From: Eleusine coracana subsp. coracana
Lineage: Eukaryota; Streptophyta; Magnoliopsida; Poales; Poaceae
DNA length: 64,000 nt
Reading direction: 5' to 3'
NCBI GenBank assembly: GCA_032690845.1
Contig: CM064417.1
Span: 32,556,432-32,620,431 of the forward strand
The notes under the pieces were generated by a model. It was given only the letters and a program-made list of their open reading frames with translations. It made no database searches and was not told where the DNA came from. Each line of letters opens with the position of its first letter. Within the stretch, counting starts at the first letter, position 1. Made by a program: the position numbers and the translations under genes. Positions 1 to 10,606 of the stretch are shown in pieces.

Positions 1-917
1 CGGCACCACTTATTTTCGGAACCAAAAATTTAGAGACGAGTTTAGTGATCAATCACTGACTTGTGAGCCCCAGCATCACTAGACCCACACGTTAGAGAGC
101 CAAACCACCACGCGAGTACTATGCCCCATCCGAGTGAAATTATTAAAATGTTCTGTCATTCCCCTTCCTAGTTAGATTGAACTCTTTAAATTTAAAATTT
201 CAAACGTTAACAAATTCACGTAGTTTTTTAGGGTAATAAATGTTTTCAAAATTTTATGTAAGTCATCAATAACAAAGTTGTAGAACTCATCAAGTTCTAC
301 AAATTTTATGTAAGTCACTAATCCATTTGACAAAGTTTTAATCCTACAAATATAGAATTTTCAAAGTTGTTAACTAAAAGCTAGTTTTTGTTAGCCGTAA
401 ATGATTTCATCCAAAAAAGTCATGAATACCAAACTTTCATAACTCATCGAGATGTACAATATTTATTTAGAACTTTTTTTCATTTGACAAAGTGGTATTG
501 TACATTGCTCATTAATCCTAGATTCACTCACAAGGTTTAAGAAACTATGTTGGAGACTTGTCAAGTTTGCACTACATGTTACTACCACTTTTGAAAATGA
601 CCAAATGACCTAAATAAATATTGTAGATCATGATGAGATACGAAACTTTGGTATTCATCAACTATCCATTTGACATCATTTAGTGTATGAACATATTGCT
701 TGTAGTTGTCATTTATTTAAATTCAAAATTTGGATTGTGGAACCAGACTCACACGAGAATATATTTCAACATAGTAGCATTAATAAGTTGCATAAAAGAA
801 TATAGCATAATTTTATGAAGGTGTAGGAAAAAAATGATGCATTTTGAAGTTCGTATGAGGGAGAAAGACTAGTTACAAATTGTATGCAGAGATTGAAAAG
901 AAAAATTGTTCTGAAAG
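1..917. repeat. AT-rich CACTA subterminal/internal region with inverted repeats
   Basis: No coding sequence is visible. Positions 423-471 and 611-659 form an imperfect inverted repeat of about 49 bp around a loop of about 140 bp; both arms carry the 'atgaatacc' to 'atatttatttag' sequence. A smaller palindrome (gtagaact-catca-agttctac) lies at 278-299. The segment 'acaaattttatgtaagtca' also recurs near 250 and 300. Such structures are typical of CACTA subterminal regions. Confidence 0.6.
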
Positions 918-985
918 GTGATGGATACAGTAGCTTCAGGGGGTTGGCCAGAAATGAGATTTCAAACTTCTACCCGAGGCCATAA

Positions 986-1276
986 AGTTTTTGGCAGAGA
1001 GACGCCACTGCTGGTTCATGGGGGATTGTTGAGGACTTTGGCAATGGAAGGTCTCTCTTCTTGGGGCTGGCTTATCATTTCTTCATCGAAGTGCAGACCC
1101 CCAACGGGAAACTCAAGGGAGATCGTGTGTACATCGCTGATGTGGGGGGCAGCCATTGTGCTGCTTTCAACATTCGCGAGCAGCGTGGGAAGACGATGAA
1201 TTGTATCTCTGTCCTTGTTGTTGGTGATCACTCCAGAGGCCAATGTGGTTTCGCCCAACCATGTGCAAGTAGCTAG
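986..1276 (+). pseudogene. Captured fragment of a DUF295 (F-box/kelch-like) plant gene
   Basis: One frame reads through about 96 codons to a stop at 1274-1276. It includes 'GIVEDFGNGRSLFLGLAY' followed by 'LKGDRVYIADVGGSHCAAFN'. This matches the DUF295 layout of grass F-box proteins, in which a 'D-G-RSLFLG-NYP' block precedes an 'N-VYF-D' block and a 'A-FDL' block. An in-frame TAA at 983-985 shows that the upstream part is missing or spliced away. The fragment sits on the strand opposite the transposase, inside the CACTA element, as expected for transposon-captured host sequence. Family assignment is by eye and no intact gene is claimed. Confidence 0.6.
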
Positions 1277-1356
1277 GTTCTTGTTTCTATGGAAAAAATG
1301 AACATATTTATATGTGAAATGAATGAACTTTGTTAATGAATCTGCTATCGAATCTT

Positions 1357-2206
1357 GTTGCCACTGACCTCTTAATTGGAAGAGTTAGAGAATGTAGAAG
1401 AAAATAAGTGAAAGATCACGATATTATACGAATTAAGAAAAATAAATCGTCTTATTTGCACTTCGTATGCGAGATCTAAACATTTTCCAAGATTCCACCC
1501 TAGATCGAGAGTGAAAAACACAAAGATCACATTGAACCAATTTAAAAAGGTCTGACCTCTCCAAAAAATACGTTTTCATGTACAGAAGGCTTGTCCACGC
1601 TGGACCCACAAGTCATAGACAGATAGTTTATTCAGATCTACGCTTTCATGTAGAGAAGGCGTAAAGTGGTTTGCTTTCAAATTTCAAAGTGAATTTCCCT
1701 TTGATTCTTGTGCGTGTTTTTAAAAATTTAAGCTTTTTCTACCTCAAACATGTGTAACAAGTGGCATGGACACATCATTATACATTTTTGTGTTTAAAAA
1801 TTAAATGTATGTGTATTGGAACAACACAAGGTCTCATGACACATGTTCATTCAACTGAGTTCAAGGTGCAATGAACACAACCAAGTTTGGGTTATTTAAA
1901 CAATTCCATAAAAATTCCTATAGCTAGAGAGATGTTAAGGTGACCTGGGTTTCTAATCTTGATGGCACTGACCTCTTAATTTGAGAGTTAGAAAATGTTG
2001 AAGAAAATGAAAAATAGTAGCAAACATGGGTGCGTTGATAACTTAAAAATATTGTTGTATTGTCATGAATCAAGTGACTCTATGGGATAGAGTAAATGAT
2101 TCTAAAAATAAAGAAAAAAAAATCATCTCATTTGGACATCGTATGCAAAATCAAAATATTTTCATTGATTCCACCCAAGATCTAGAGTGAAAAACATGAA
2201 GAACAA
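1357..2206. repeat. Diverged direct duplication, two copies about 600-670 bp apart
   Basis: The segment 'cactgacctcttaatt' followed by 'gagttaga-aatgt-gaagaaaat' occurs near 1362 and near 1964. The segment containing 'cgtatgc', 'gattccaccc' and 'gagtgaaaaaca' occurs at 1452-1530 and again at 2127-2206. No gene is visible between them. This looks like an internal CACTA duplication. Confidence 0.55.
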
Positions 2207-2420
2207 GACTAACTGAGGACGAACTGGCGACAATCCCCATGCCGACATGTGGGACCCGCATGTAAGCGAGAGAGAAAACCCACGTCGACCTGGGAGAAAA
2301 TGCGCACGCGTGGGCTGGGTCCCGCATGTAAGTGAGTCAACGACTACAGGTGCTGATGTGTGGGACCTGCATGTCATGGACGCAAATGTGAATGGGCCAC
2401 CCAAACTCCTGGTCCAAGAA

Positions 2421-2428
2421 TATATAAA
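2421..2428 (+). promoter_or_regulatory. TATA box of the gene-like unit at 2562
   Basis: TATATAAA lies about 140 bp before the ATG at 2562. It is preceded at 2245-2385 by three copies of a motif like 'gtgggacccgcatgtaa', a repeat often seen in grass promoters. The spacing suits a transcript starting near 2455. Confidence 0.5.
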
Positions 2429-2561
2429 GGCCCCCTCTCCCTGAAACGACTCCTCCCGTTCCAAACCTCGCCCAAAAGCCTCAGTTTCACGGCAACTGTT
2501 CATCTCCCCAAAAAATCCTCAATCCAATCTCTGGTTTCTCCGCCTCCCCCGATGACGATCC

Positions 2562-3071
2562 ATGGCTCCACCTCCCCGCACGCACCAGTCCCATTGGCAG
2601 GCTCGCGACGCGTCAGGCCGATTCAGGCGGTCGACCACCTCGGCATCGCCGGCCATCCGCTGCACATCAACGGCATCCGGGAGGACGTCGAATCGTGTCA
2701 TCGCGAAGACCCCAGGGAAGGGGACCACCCGCCGCGCCTCGAAGACCTTCATTGTGGCCGCGATGACCCCGGGGAAGATGACCTCCCGCCGCGCCTCGAA
2801 GATCTCAGTCGTCGCCGCGAGGGCCTCGGAGACCATGTCCACGTACCACATCACGCCCAAGATCAAGCAGACTCCCTCCAAATGCGCCGTGACCAATTCT
2901 GGGAGGTGGACCCTTCCCCACACATCCACCTCCGCGGGTGCGGCCTCCCTTCGAGGAGGATCATGGACGACCATGGGATGTGATGGAGCTACTGGTTTGC
3001 TTGCCTCTGCTGTCATAGTTTACGTAGCGGTTGCTTGCCTTGCATGTCATGGATATGGATGTAATATATGA
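2562..3071 (+). CDS. Unknown basic 169-aa ORF carried in the CACTA element
   Basis: I do not recognise this protein. The stretch is GC-rich, unlike the AT-rich surroundings, and open in three frames (plus 2360-2983, plus 2562-3071, minus 2519-3016), so the coding frame is uncertain. The plus frame is chosen because a TATA box at 2421 and an ATG in a good context precede it. The product is rich in Arg, Ser and Thr and contains an exact-length 57-bp duplication (2709-2765 and 2766-2822) giving two 19-residue units beginning TPGK-T-RRASK. A weakly hydrophobic C terminus (LLASAVIVYVAVACLAC) could be a membrane segment or chance. It could be a captured host gene fragment or a second CACTA gene. 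Confidence 0.3.
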   Translation: MAPPPRTHQSHWQARDASGRFRRSTTSASPAIRCTSTASGRTSNRVIAKTPGKGTTRRASKTFIVAAMTPGKMTSRRASKISVVAARASETMSTYHITPKIKQTPSKCAVTNSGRWTLPHTSTSAGAASLRGGSWTTMGCDGATGLLASAVIVYVAVACLACHGYGCNI

Positions 3072-3154
3072 ACGTTGTGGTTGGTTGCACAAGGTACTTT
3101 ATGTAGTATCGAATGTTGGTGGTGGTGTGGACTTCCTAAATATATATGCTTTAT

Positions 3155-3377
3155 GTTATATTTGTGTTCTTATTCTCTATGTTTGTATTGGTGTTCTTAT
3201 TCTCTAGCTATGTTTGTATTGGTGTGATGAAAAGGCAAACAAATCATACAAGTATATGATGGAAAGGCAAACAAATCGTACAAGTATATCATGGAAAGGC
3301 AAGTTCCATGTGGACAATATATAAGTTCTATATGCAATAAATGCAAGTTCCATGTAATGAAAATGCAAGTTCCATGA
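3155..3377. repeat. Short tandem repeats 3' of the unknown ORF
   Basis: A block of about 31 bp around 'gtgttcttattctcta' occurs twice at 3155-3225. A 32-bp unit 'gatg-aaaggcaaacaaatc-tacaagtatat' occurs twice at 3226-3289 and starts a third time at 3290. The dodecamer 'gcaagttccatg' then appears three times up to 3377. Confidence 0.7.
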
Positions 3378-3403
3378 CAAGCATAGCCAGCATCATACAA
3401 GTA

Positions 3404-6400
3404 TCAAAATAAAAAGTCAACATCTTCGCCTTGTATCACAGAAGCAACTGGTGCTACAACTCCATCATCAATGTATGTGTCATCTTCGTCATCTTCATCG
3501 TCACAATCAAAGACCACATCATCTGGTTCATCAACTGCTTGGGTCTGGACCTGAGCAATTACAAAGAGATCCCTGGTTGTGCCTTCCTTGTCAGATCTTG
3601 TCCAATTTTTCAAATCCTGGTGTCCAGCGAATAAATTACTGTCTTTGATACCCACATCAATCGAGTCCTCAAGTTCTAATTCAGGCATGGCAAACAAGTC
3701 CCTTGGTTTCAATGCAATAACACTGCTCCAACCAGGTTTGTTTACTAGATTCACATAAAACACCTGTTCTGTCTGTGTTGCCAGAACATATGGTTCATTT
3801 GTATACCTGTATCTGGTAGTGTCGATATCAATAACCCCAAATTGATCCTTATTATATCCTCTGCCTCTGTTGCTAGTGGCAACAGGCACATAATACCAGT
3901 CACACTCGAATAAAATAACTTCTTTTTGTCCAGGGAATTCTAGTGAGATCATTCTTTTAATCACCCTATACCAATTCATGTTGCCAGTAGTACCGTCGCC
4001 CTTGACAAGCACACCACTGTTTTGTGTTACGAGGCTTTTCTCAATGTCAACTGTTTGAAACAACCAATTATTGATATGACATCTATGCAATGTACGAGCT
4101 CGATCATCCGGTCCTTGAGCAAGTGCAAACATCTCTGAACTTAATTCCCCTTTCACATGTAGATCCCTGATCTTGGCCTCGAACCATCTTACAAATTGTT
4201 CCTCGTGTCTCCTTTTAAGATTTATTGAACCATATTTTTTTAAGTTCTTCCATATGCGCACTACAAAGAAATGTATATTCCTGTTAGTCCAAAAAAATAC
4301 AATTTTAAAATATTGATGCTTAGTAGCGTAACTTACTCGATCCATTGTGTAGCTTCATCACAATTTGAAATTATGTAGTGCCTCATCTTCCGCATCTCAT
4401 CTCCTTCAATTCTTTTGATCGTCTGTCTCTCCTCTTGTAATCCATGTCAGCAAAGGTGCTCAGACCAGATGGTGGCTCATTCACAGCAACACTTTCATGT
4501 CAATCAACACGATTCAGTTTGGTGTCCACGTCCAAGAATCTTGAGCAAAATGTAAGGCACTCCTCGAGTATGTATCCTTCGGCTATTGAACCTTTAGGGT
4601 ACGCCTTGTTCCTCACATATCCTTTCGCAGTACGTAGGTACCGCTCCACTAGATACATCCATCTATAACACACAGGCCCACCAAGTTTAGCTTCTTCAGC
4701 TAAATGGATAGGCAAATGCATCATGATATCAAAAAATGATGGTGGGAATAGCATCTCAAGTCGACAAATAGTCTCCCTAATTGAAATGCTAAGTTTGTCC
4801 AACTCTGCTCCCACGAGCTCCTGGGAACATAGTGCATCGAAGAAATTACTAAGCTGAATCAATGCGATGACAACTTGTTCTGGCGAAATCCTACGCACCA
4901 CTAAGGGGAACAATTTCTGTAGAATTAGATGGTAATCATGAGTTTTCAAGCTAGACACCTTACACGAGTTTAGGTCAATACATCTTCTTATATTAGAGGC
5001 AACCCCATCAGGCATCTTCACTCCATATATAAATTGGCATAACATTTCCTTATCCTTCTTATCTAACTTGTACAAGGCTGGTGGCAAGATATACTTATCA
5101 TTCTTAATCACAGGATGCTGATCTGGGCGTATCTGCATAAGCTCCATGTCAAGCCGGGCCTTCTCCCCGTCCATACATTTACTAGCCAATTCAAGCAGAG
5201 TGCCTAATATGCTCTCGCATATATTTTTCTCAATGTGCATGACGTCCAAATTATGCCTGATGAGCAAAGTAGACCAGTAAGGGAGCTCAAAGAAAATACT
5301 CTTCTTCCTCCAGTTGTGCCATCTTTGGTCTTCATCACGCTTCCTTTTTTTGATGCATTATTCTTCCCAAATCTCACTTGTTCAAAACTTTCAAACTGCT
5401 CAAGTACTTGTGCGCCTGACAGAGGTACTGGTGCATCCCTGGTTTCGACCTTGTTGTTGAAGCTGACCTTGTTCTTGCGCCATGGATGGTCCGAGGGCAA
5501 GAAACGTCAATGTCCCATGTAGCAGTGCTTCGACCCATGTTTCAACGATAAATACTCCGTGTCTTTGTGGCAGTAAGGACATGCAAACTTTCCTTTCGTG
5601 CTCCATCCAGATATCATAGCATAAGCTGGGAAGTCATTAATTGTCCAAAGTAGAAGAGCATGTAATTTTAAATTCTTCCTTGTCTGTGCATCCCATGTTG
5701 GAACACCCTTCTCCCAAAGCTCCTTGAGCTCCCATATAAGGGGCCTCAAATACACATCAATATCCATTCCAGGAGATTTTGGACCAGGTATCAACATTGA
5801 CAGCAACCAGTTACATTTTTTCTGACGCAACCATGGAGGCAAATTGTAAGGTATTAGCATAACAGGCCAAATGGAGTATGTAACATTTTGCATCCCAAAG
5901 GGATTGAAGCCATCAGAAGCAAGACCCAGCCTAATATTATGACCTTCTCCTTCAAACCATTCATATTCTTTATCCACATGCTTCCATGCAAGTGGGTCAG
6001 CAGGGTGACGCATTTTTCTATCGTTGACCAATTTTTTCTTATGCCATTGCATTTCCTCTATTAACTGCTTGGCAATATACATTCTTTGAAGCCAAGGAAT
6101 AAGAGGAAAGTAGCGTAGGGTCTTAACTGGTAACCTCTTCGTCTTTACAGTACCATCCGCAACATCATTATCAGAGGATTTCTCCGCAAGTCTCCACCTA
6201 GACTCCCCACAAACGGGACATTCCTCCAGCTTTGCATTTTCCTTAAAAAACAAGACACAATCATTCTTACATGCATGTATCTTGATATAATCCAAGCCTA
6301 GGTCTTTTACCACCCTTTTCACTTTGTCCAACGAGTCAGGGATACAATGGCCTTTAGGGAGAACCTTTGAGAACAGTTTTAGTATGGCCTCCAATGCTGA

Positions 6401-6997
6401 GTTACTAATTCCGTACAAGCACTTTATCGGAAAAAGTTGCACTATGAAAGATACCTTAGTTGCATCTTTGCATCTAGGATACAATTCCTTCTTTGCCTCC
6501 TCTAATAGTTTCAAAAAAATCTCTGCATCCTTATCTGGCTCCTCACCATCATCTATGATTTGTCCATGTATGGAGCCACTGATAATGTTTCTAATTAGAG
6601 TATTAGTGGCAGCAGGGTCATCGTCAGCTTCTTCATTATCTTCTCCAAAATACGGTGCTGAGTCATATTCATGTTCTTCTCTTATACTAGTATTGAGATC
6701 AGCACCGACGCCATGATTCACACGACCCTCAGCTAATGATGAACAAGTTGGGCCTTCCAATAATTTATTATTGATGAAACAATCAGCAAACCCTCTGGTA
6801 ACTAAATGAACCTGAATCTGAAACACGTCATGATATCTTATCATGCATTGACATGTAGCACATGGGCACGCAACAGATCCACCAGCTCTTCCCAATGATG
6901 ATGTGCCAAAGTTTGCAATAAAATTCCTGAAATTCGTCTTCCACTCCTCTCAATGTCGAGGCAGCCGCATCCAACTCCTATCTTCGTGTGATGCCAT
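3404..6997 (-). pseudogene. CACTA transposase (TNP2 / Transposase_21) pseudogene
   Basis: The product would cut and move the CACTA element. The ATG at 6997 opens a transposase-associated domain ('SWMRLPRH', 'GSVACPCATCQCM'). The Transposase_21 core follows (6300-5400; 'LLWTINDFPAYAMISGWST'), then the DUF4218-type region (5270-4500) and the DUF4216-type C terminus (4260-3404; 'NWYRVIKRMISLEF', 'VILFECDWY'). The total is about 1170 codons over two exons, near full length for the family. Three in-frame TGA codons (6952-6950, 5509-5507, 4502-4500) sit where the reading frame otherwise continues. One-base shifts occur near 5345 (in a run of A) and near 4395. The gene is therefore dead. The intron at 4336-4261 keeps its splice sites. 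Confidence 0.9.
4261..4336 (-). other. Intron of the TNP2 pseudogene
   Basis: On the minus strand a GTAAGT donor follows 'CAATGGATCGA', and a pyrimidine-rich TTTCTTTGTAG acceptor precedes 'TGCGCATATGGAAG'. Removing the 76 bp joins the DUF4218 part to the DUF4216 part as in other TNP2 genes. The reading frame is open through the intron, so a naive ORF starts inside it. Confidence 0.8.
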
Positions 6998-7960
6998 TAA
7001 TTAATCTGCATGCATGTTTGCAACGAGAGAGAGACCATGATCTAGCATGTATATAAACTATGGCTATTCCGTAACTAAGGGCCGAGAAGCAATGGTAGAT
7101 CAAACAAGATATATAGATTCAAAAGACTTGAGCCTCACCAGGGTTGAGGCAGCAGTAGTCCACACGATCGGGCAGGGCGCACGCCGCGGATTCCCACACA
7201 ATTGGACTCGTTCGGGGGACGGCAGACTCTAGGCACGCGCAGGATAGAGTCGCACCTTGCTCGGCGGCGATTCCTTGATCGTAGAGGAAGAAAGAGATCA
7301 GTTCGGTGAGCGCTGGCCACCAGGACACTTCGATCGATAGTGTTGACCCGAACGGGCCACGAGTTCCTCAATTGGGCCAGCGGTGGGTACAAGGCAAGCC
7401 AAGAGATCAACTCCTGTACCGATTATTGCAGGCCCACCTGAAGGAAAAATAATCATTGCCATAGACAATTTTAAGTGCAACCAAGGCAGACTTCATTGCA
7501 ATAAGTCTGCTACAGTTGCAACGACTACGATCAGTAGGGCAACCACGCACATTTGTGGCAATTCATACATGCTTTTGCATCTCGTGTCAAGAATGGATGC
7601 CATAGCCACCTATCTATTGCCACAACGCGCTAAATAATATGCAACCCAAAGCAATGGTTGCAATATATCCATTCAGAAGCAACCATCGATACTATGGTTG
7701 CCATATCACCGTTCTATTACGACACAAGAAATGCTAACGCAACTCAGATTTGGTGTAGCAACTTCTCCAACCAATTGCAACATAATTCCTACAAATGGGT
7801 GCATTAGCGTCATTCTGTTGCAACACAAAGCAAAAATATTGCAACACAATTTATGTGTCATAATAGGCAGGCCTATTATGACCACATCACTGTTTCGGTG
7901 CCATAGTACCCCCTATTGCATCCAAATGTGTGGTGTAGCCTAAAGGTAACGTGGTATTAG
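6998..7960 (-). repeat. CACTA 5' leader and subterminal repeat region
   Basis: No gene is seen. From about 7470 to 7850 the motif GCAAC or its complement GTTGC recurs about a dozen times in both orientations (for example 'gttgcaacgac', 'attgcaacac', 'atggttgcca'). Dense short subterminal motifs of this kind bind the TNPA-type protein in known CACTA elements. A palindrome around 'aataggcaggcctatt' lies near 7866. Confidence 0.65.
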
Positions 7961-7978
7961 GGGGGAAATGTAGTAGTG
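7961..7978 (-). repeat. CACTA terminal inverted repeat (one end)
   Basis: Read on the minus strand from 7978 the sequence is CACTACTACATTTCCCCC. The adjacent outside triplet is CTA (7979-7981). Confidence 0.85.
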
Positions 7979-7981
7979 CTA

Positions 7982-9232
7982 AAATCATCACTTTGCCAAC
8001 TCTGCAAATATTCCACCGAGAAGTCGTTTTCTCCTCCCGGACTAAGACACATGAAATATGGTGAAGAGTCGGTCGAGAACCAACACGATCCAAGGGTTGT
8101 TTGGCCTTGCCCGCTGCCTGGCAGACCGACTTTGGCCTATCGATTCTACTCCACCTACAAATGCCTCCCGGCCCATCGCCACCTATAAATAGAGGAGAAA
8201 TTTGGCAAAAAGAAAAATCAATTAAGAAACACATCAAGGATTCCGTTTCCCACTACTTGTGCTACTTAGTAGAATAGGTTAGTTAGTCTAGAGTTAGAGT
8301 CTAGTCGAGAGCATCGCTTGAGATTTCGGAATCGTCTTGGAGTCTTGGTATGAGCTCTCTTGTATCTTTTCTCTCTTTGTTGGACTTATCAATTATCAAT
8401 ACAAATATCTTTCCCTTTATATCTTGTCAGGTATTTATTTTAATTTAGTCATTTCCTCAAGTTATAATTATCGGGAAGAAACATTGTTGTGTAGTTCTCG
8501 GGTTTCCTAACTAGGATTTAATTAAGTTTAGTTCTTTATGGGACTTATACTTGGTTATTTCCTGGCTATTCTTCTGCTAGGCCAATGGAAGAGTATCTAG
8601 TAAAGGTGTAGGCACGGTGCCTAAGATAACACTAGCTGGACTTGCATTCGTCCCCACGGGTTGTATGGTAGGCGGCAGGTGGTGACAGTCCTGTTCATCC
8701 CTTTAGTAATGCACCACGCTCGGGAAGTCTCAAGCAGGGTTGTCTAGCAACAGCGTACCCACTAGTACAGAGGTTAGTTACTGACCCATATTAGTGGATC
8801 GTTTTCGTGCCCTGAAGTGAGCTAACAGGTGAGAGACTCGAGGTTGTACCAAGAAATTGGTGTAAGCGCTCAACCTGAGTAACTAGGATATGATGATTGA
8901 CTTAGATAAATTAGGAAGGTATATTCAAGGAATCCTAGACTTAGACTCGCTGTCCTCCCGGCTAGATTAACTGTTCTTTTTATTTATCTTAGTGTGGATT
9001 TATCTTGTGTTACATTCCCCATTATTATTATTAAACATCCTTACCCCATCTTTGGTCTATTGGTATAATTCTTATAGTCATATCTTTGTTAAACCAAGAT
9101 ATTCTTATGCCTAGCTTCCCTGTGAAAAATAAATATGATACCTTGGAATACTCTCGGGTGAAATGCTACAATGGTGTTCCGTGCGCTTGCGGATTAATTC
9201 ACTTTACTCTTAAAGCATAACAAATGTCAACA
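7982..9232 (+). mobile_element. LTR of an Athila-like Ty3/gypsy element, plus orientation
   Basis: The region has a TATA box (8184) and a non-coding leader with 'ggcaggtggtgacag'. It ends with 'cttgcggattaattcac' and 'gtcaaca', close to the end of the opposite LTR at 11136. Its true start is obscured by the CACTA boundary. No internal coding sequence follows in this orientation, so the element is truncated. Confidence 0.6.
8184..8191 (+). promoter_or_regulatory. LTR TATA box
   Basis: TATAAATA, followed by an A-rich start region, in the LTR at 7982-9232. Confidence 0.6.
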
Positions 9233-9287
9233 ATCATTTCTAGCGTCATACCAAGAATAGTGATATTCTTGATATGACGTTAAGAAG
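9233..9287 (+). repeat. Hairpin and possible decayed primer-binding site
   Basis: The arm 'cgtcataccaagaata' (about 9244-9259) pairs with 'atattcttgatatgacg' (about 9263-9279). The stretch 'tctagcgtcataccaag', directly after the LTR, also resembles a mutated tRNA-Asp primer-binding site (TCTGGCGCCATTGCCGG in the element near 55900). The hairpin is seen directly; the primer-site reading is a guess. Confidence 0.4.
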
Positions 9288-10606
9288 TGTCAACACATGC
9301 TTAGGCTCCGTCATGGCAATGCAAGACGACACGTGGGATTATACTGGTTCGTGGTATCCTCCTACGTCCAGTTTGAGTAGCTGCTCGTGTTACTTACATC
9401 GGGGTGTACAATGGACTTGAGAGAGGAGAGTTCTCTAGGTCTTTGTGAATGCGTATGTGTGTATTTGTGAGTCCACTATTCGATCAGATTCTCGATGCGA
9501 TTCTCTCTCTTTGAGGAAGAAGAAGGGCCTCCCCTTTTATACTTCAAGGGGGCGGCCCACATTACAGTGAGAGAGGTAGAGAGAGAGAAAGGGGGTAGCG
9601 AACATGTGTGGGGGTTGGCGAAGCCGTGCGGAAGGAGGCATGGACTTTGGTTGATGGTGTGGTCTCCGGTCTTTGTGGGTCTCACCGCCCTGGTTCCGAG
9701 CTTGCAGTCGCTACGTTGAGGCATGCCCCCGTCTTCCGTTGATGAGTTAAAGCTTATCATTCCTGTAGTTGGTGTGAGCCGGATAACCAGGGTGGCTCAG
9801 CGTGAGAGATTGCCATAAGGTCGTGCGTCGTCCCGTTGCGCCAGTCCATTAGGCTGTCCTCAATGACCCCTGTTAGGGGCGTCATCATGGCAAACTATGT
9901 CACAACATCAAGTTATATCCCATCAGACAAGTTATGATGGCGACGAGGGTAGGTTCGCTGGGGGATTAGACCCCTTGATACTGTTTTCATACGCGCGATA
10001 TGGCGCCTACGAAGGTGCATGGGGTTGTTGTTGACTCCCGTCCTGTTGGACCATCTCTGTGGGAAGTCAGTTCATCATGTAGTGTTTGGGTCAGAATGCT
10101 TGGATCCCGCCCTACCCTGTCATAGTCAAGATAGCTAGGTTTCTTCACTCCGTTACTCCCGTGGGGTCAGCAGCATGGTGTATTGTCTCATCTTGGCGTG
10201 ATGGGTTGACAGGGGTTAGCGATCGTGGTAGACGTGCCAGTATGGGTGGCACTGGCATATTTATCTATGGTCCTCTTGAGCCTCAGCAGGGCTCGCTCCC
10301 TCGCAAGGGGGCCAAGCATGGTAGGGCATGGTCGACCCATTCGTTGAGGGTCAAGGGGTGATGCAATGTGCTCGAACGCTTTGACAGGGGTCAAGCAAGG
10401 CGGAATTGGCTCATCCTCCTCGATGGAGGCCGGGCGAGGCGGGACATGTTGAGTCCTTGCTTAAGAACGTTGACATTATGGACTAAGTGTTGTAATGGGT
10501 CGGGAGTCTACTGGACCACTACGGCTCCTTGATGCGGCTACTTATTGTTTTGGAAAACAGGGGGTTAGTGACTGCCTTGTGGTATCGCTAATATTTATCC
10601 CCGACA
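9288..10606 (-). mobile_element. Solo-type LTR of a Tat-lineage Ty3/gypsy element
   Basis: Read on the minus strand it starts TGTCGGGGATAAATATT and ends GTTGACA. It is the same family as the LTR at 43042-44445: both share 'ggattatactggtt', 'gctcgtgttactt', 'ggggtgtacaatgg' and 'ccttttatacttcaag'. The flanks (agaag / ctgct) do not match, so no target duplication is visible. The right flank runs directly into a gag fragment. Confidence 0.75.

Larger units (their letters stand above)
1..7978 (-). mobile_element. CACTA (En/Spm) DNA transposon, left end outside window
   Basis: The right end reads, on the minus strand, CACTACTACATTTCCCCC, the diagnostic CACTA terminus, and is followed outside the element by the triplet CTA, a possible 3-bp target duplication. 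Inside are a repeat-rich subterminal region, a TNP2-type transposase pseudogene on the minus strand, and carried sequences on the plus strand. No matching CACTACTA terminus was found between 1 and 3400, so the left end probably lies before the window or was lost. Confidence 0.85.

Noticed and set aside
564..580. CACTACATG as a possible left CACTA terminus
   Set aside because: It lies in a repeat-rich region, differs from the right terminus after CACTA, and has no CTA before it.
7047..7410. Short frames upstream of the TNP2 start
   Set aside because: They lie in the CACTA leader and show no homology to the transposase N terminus, which starts at 6997.
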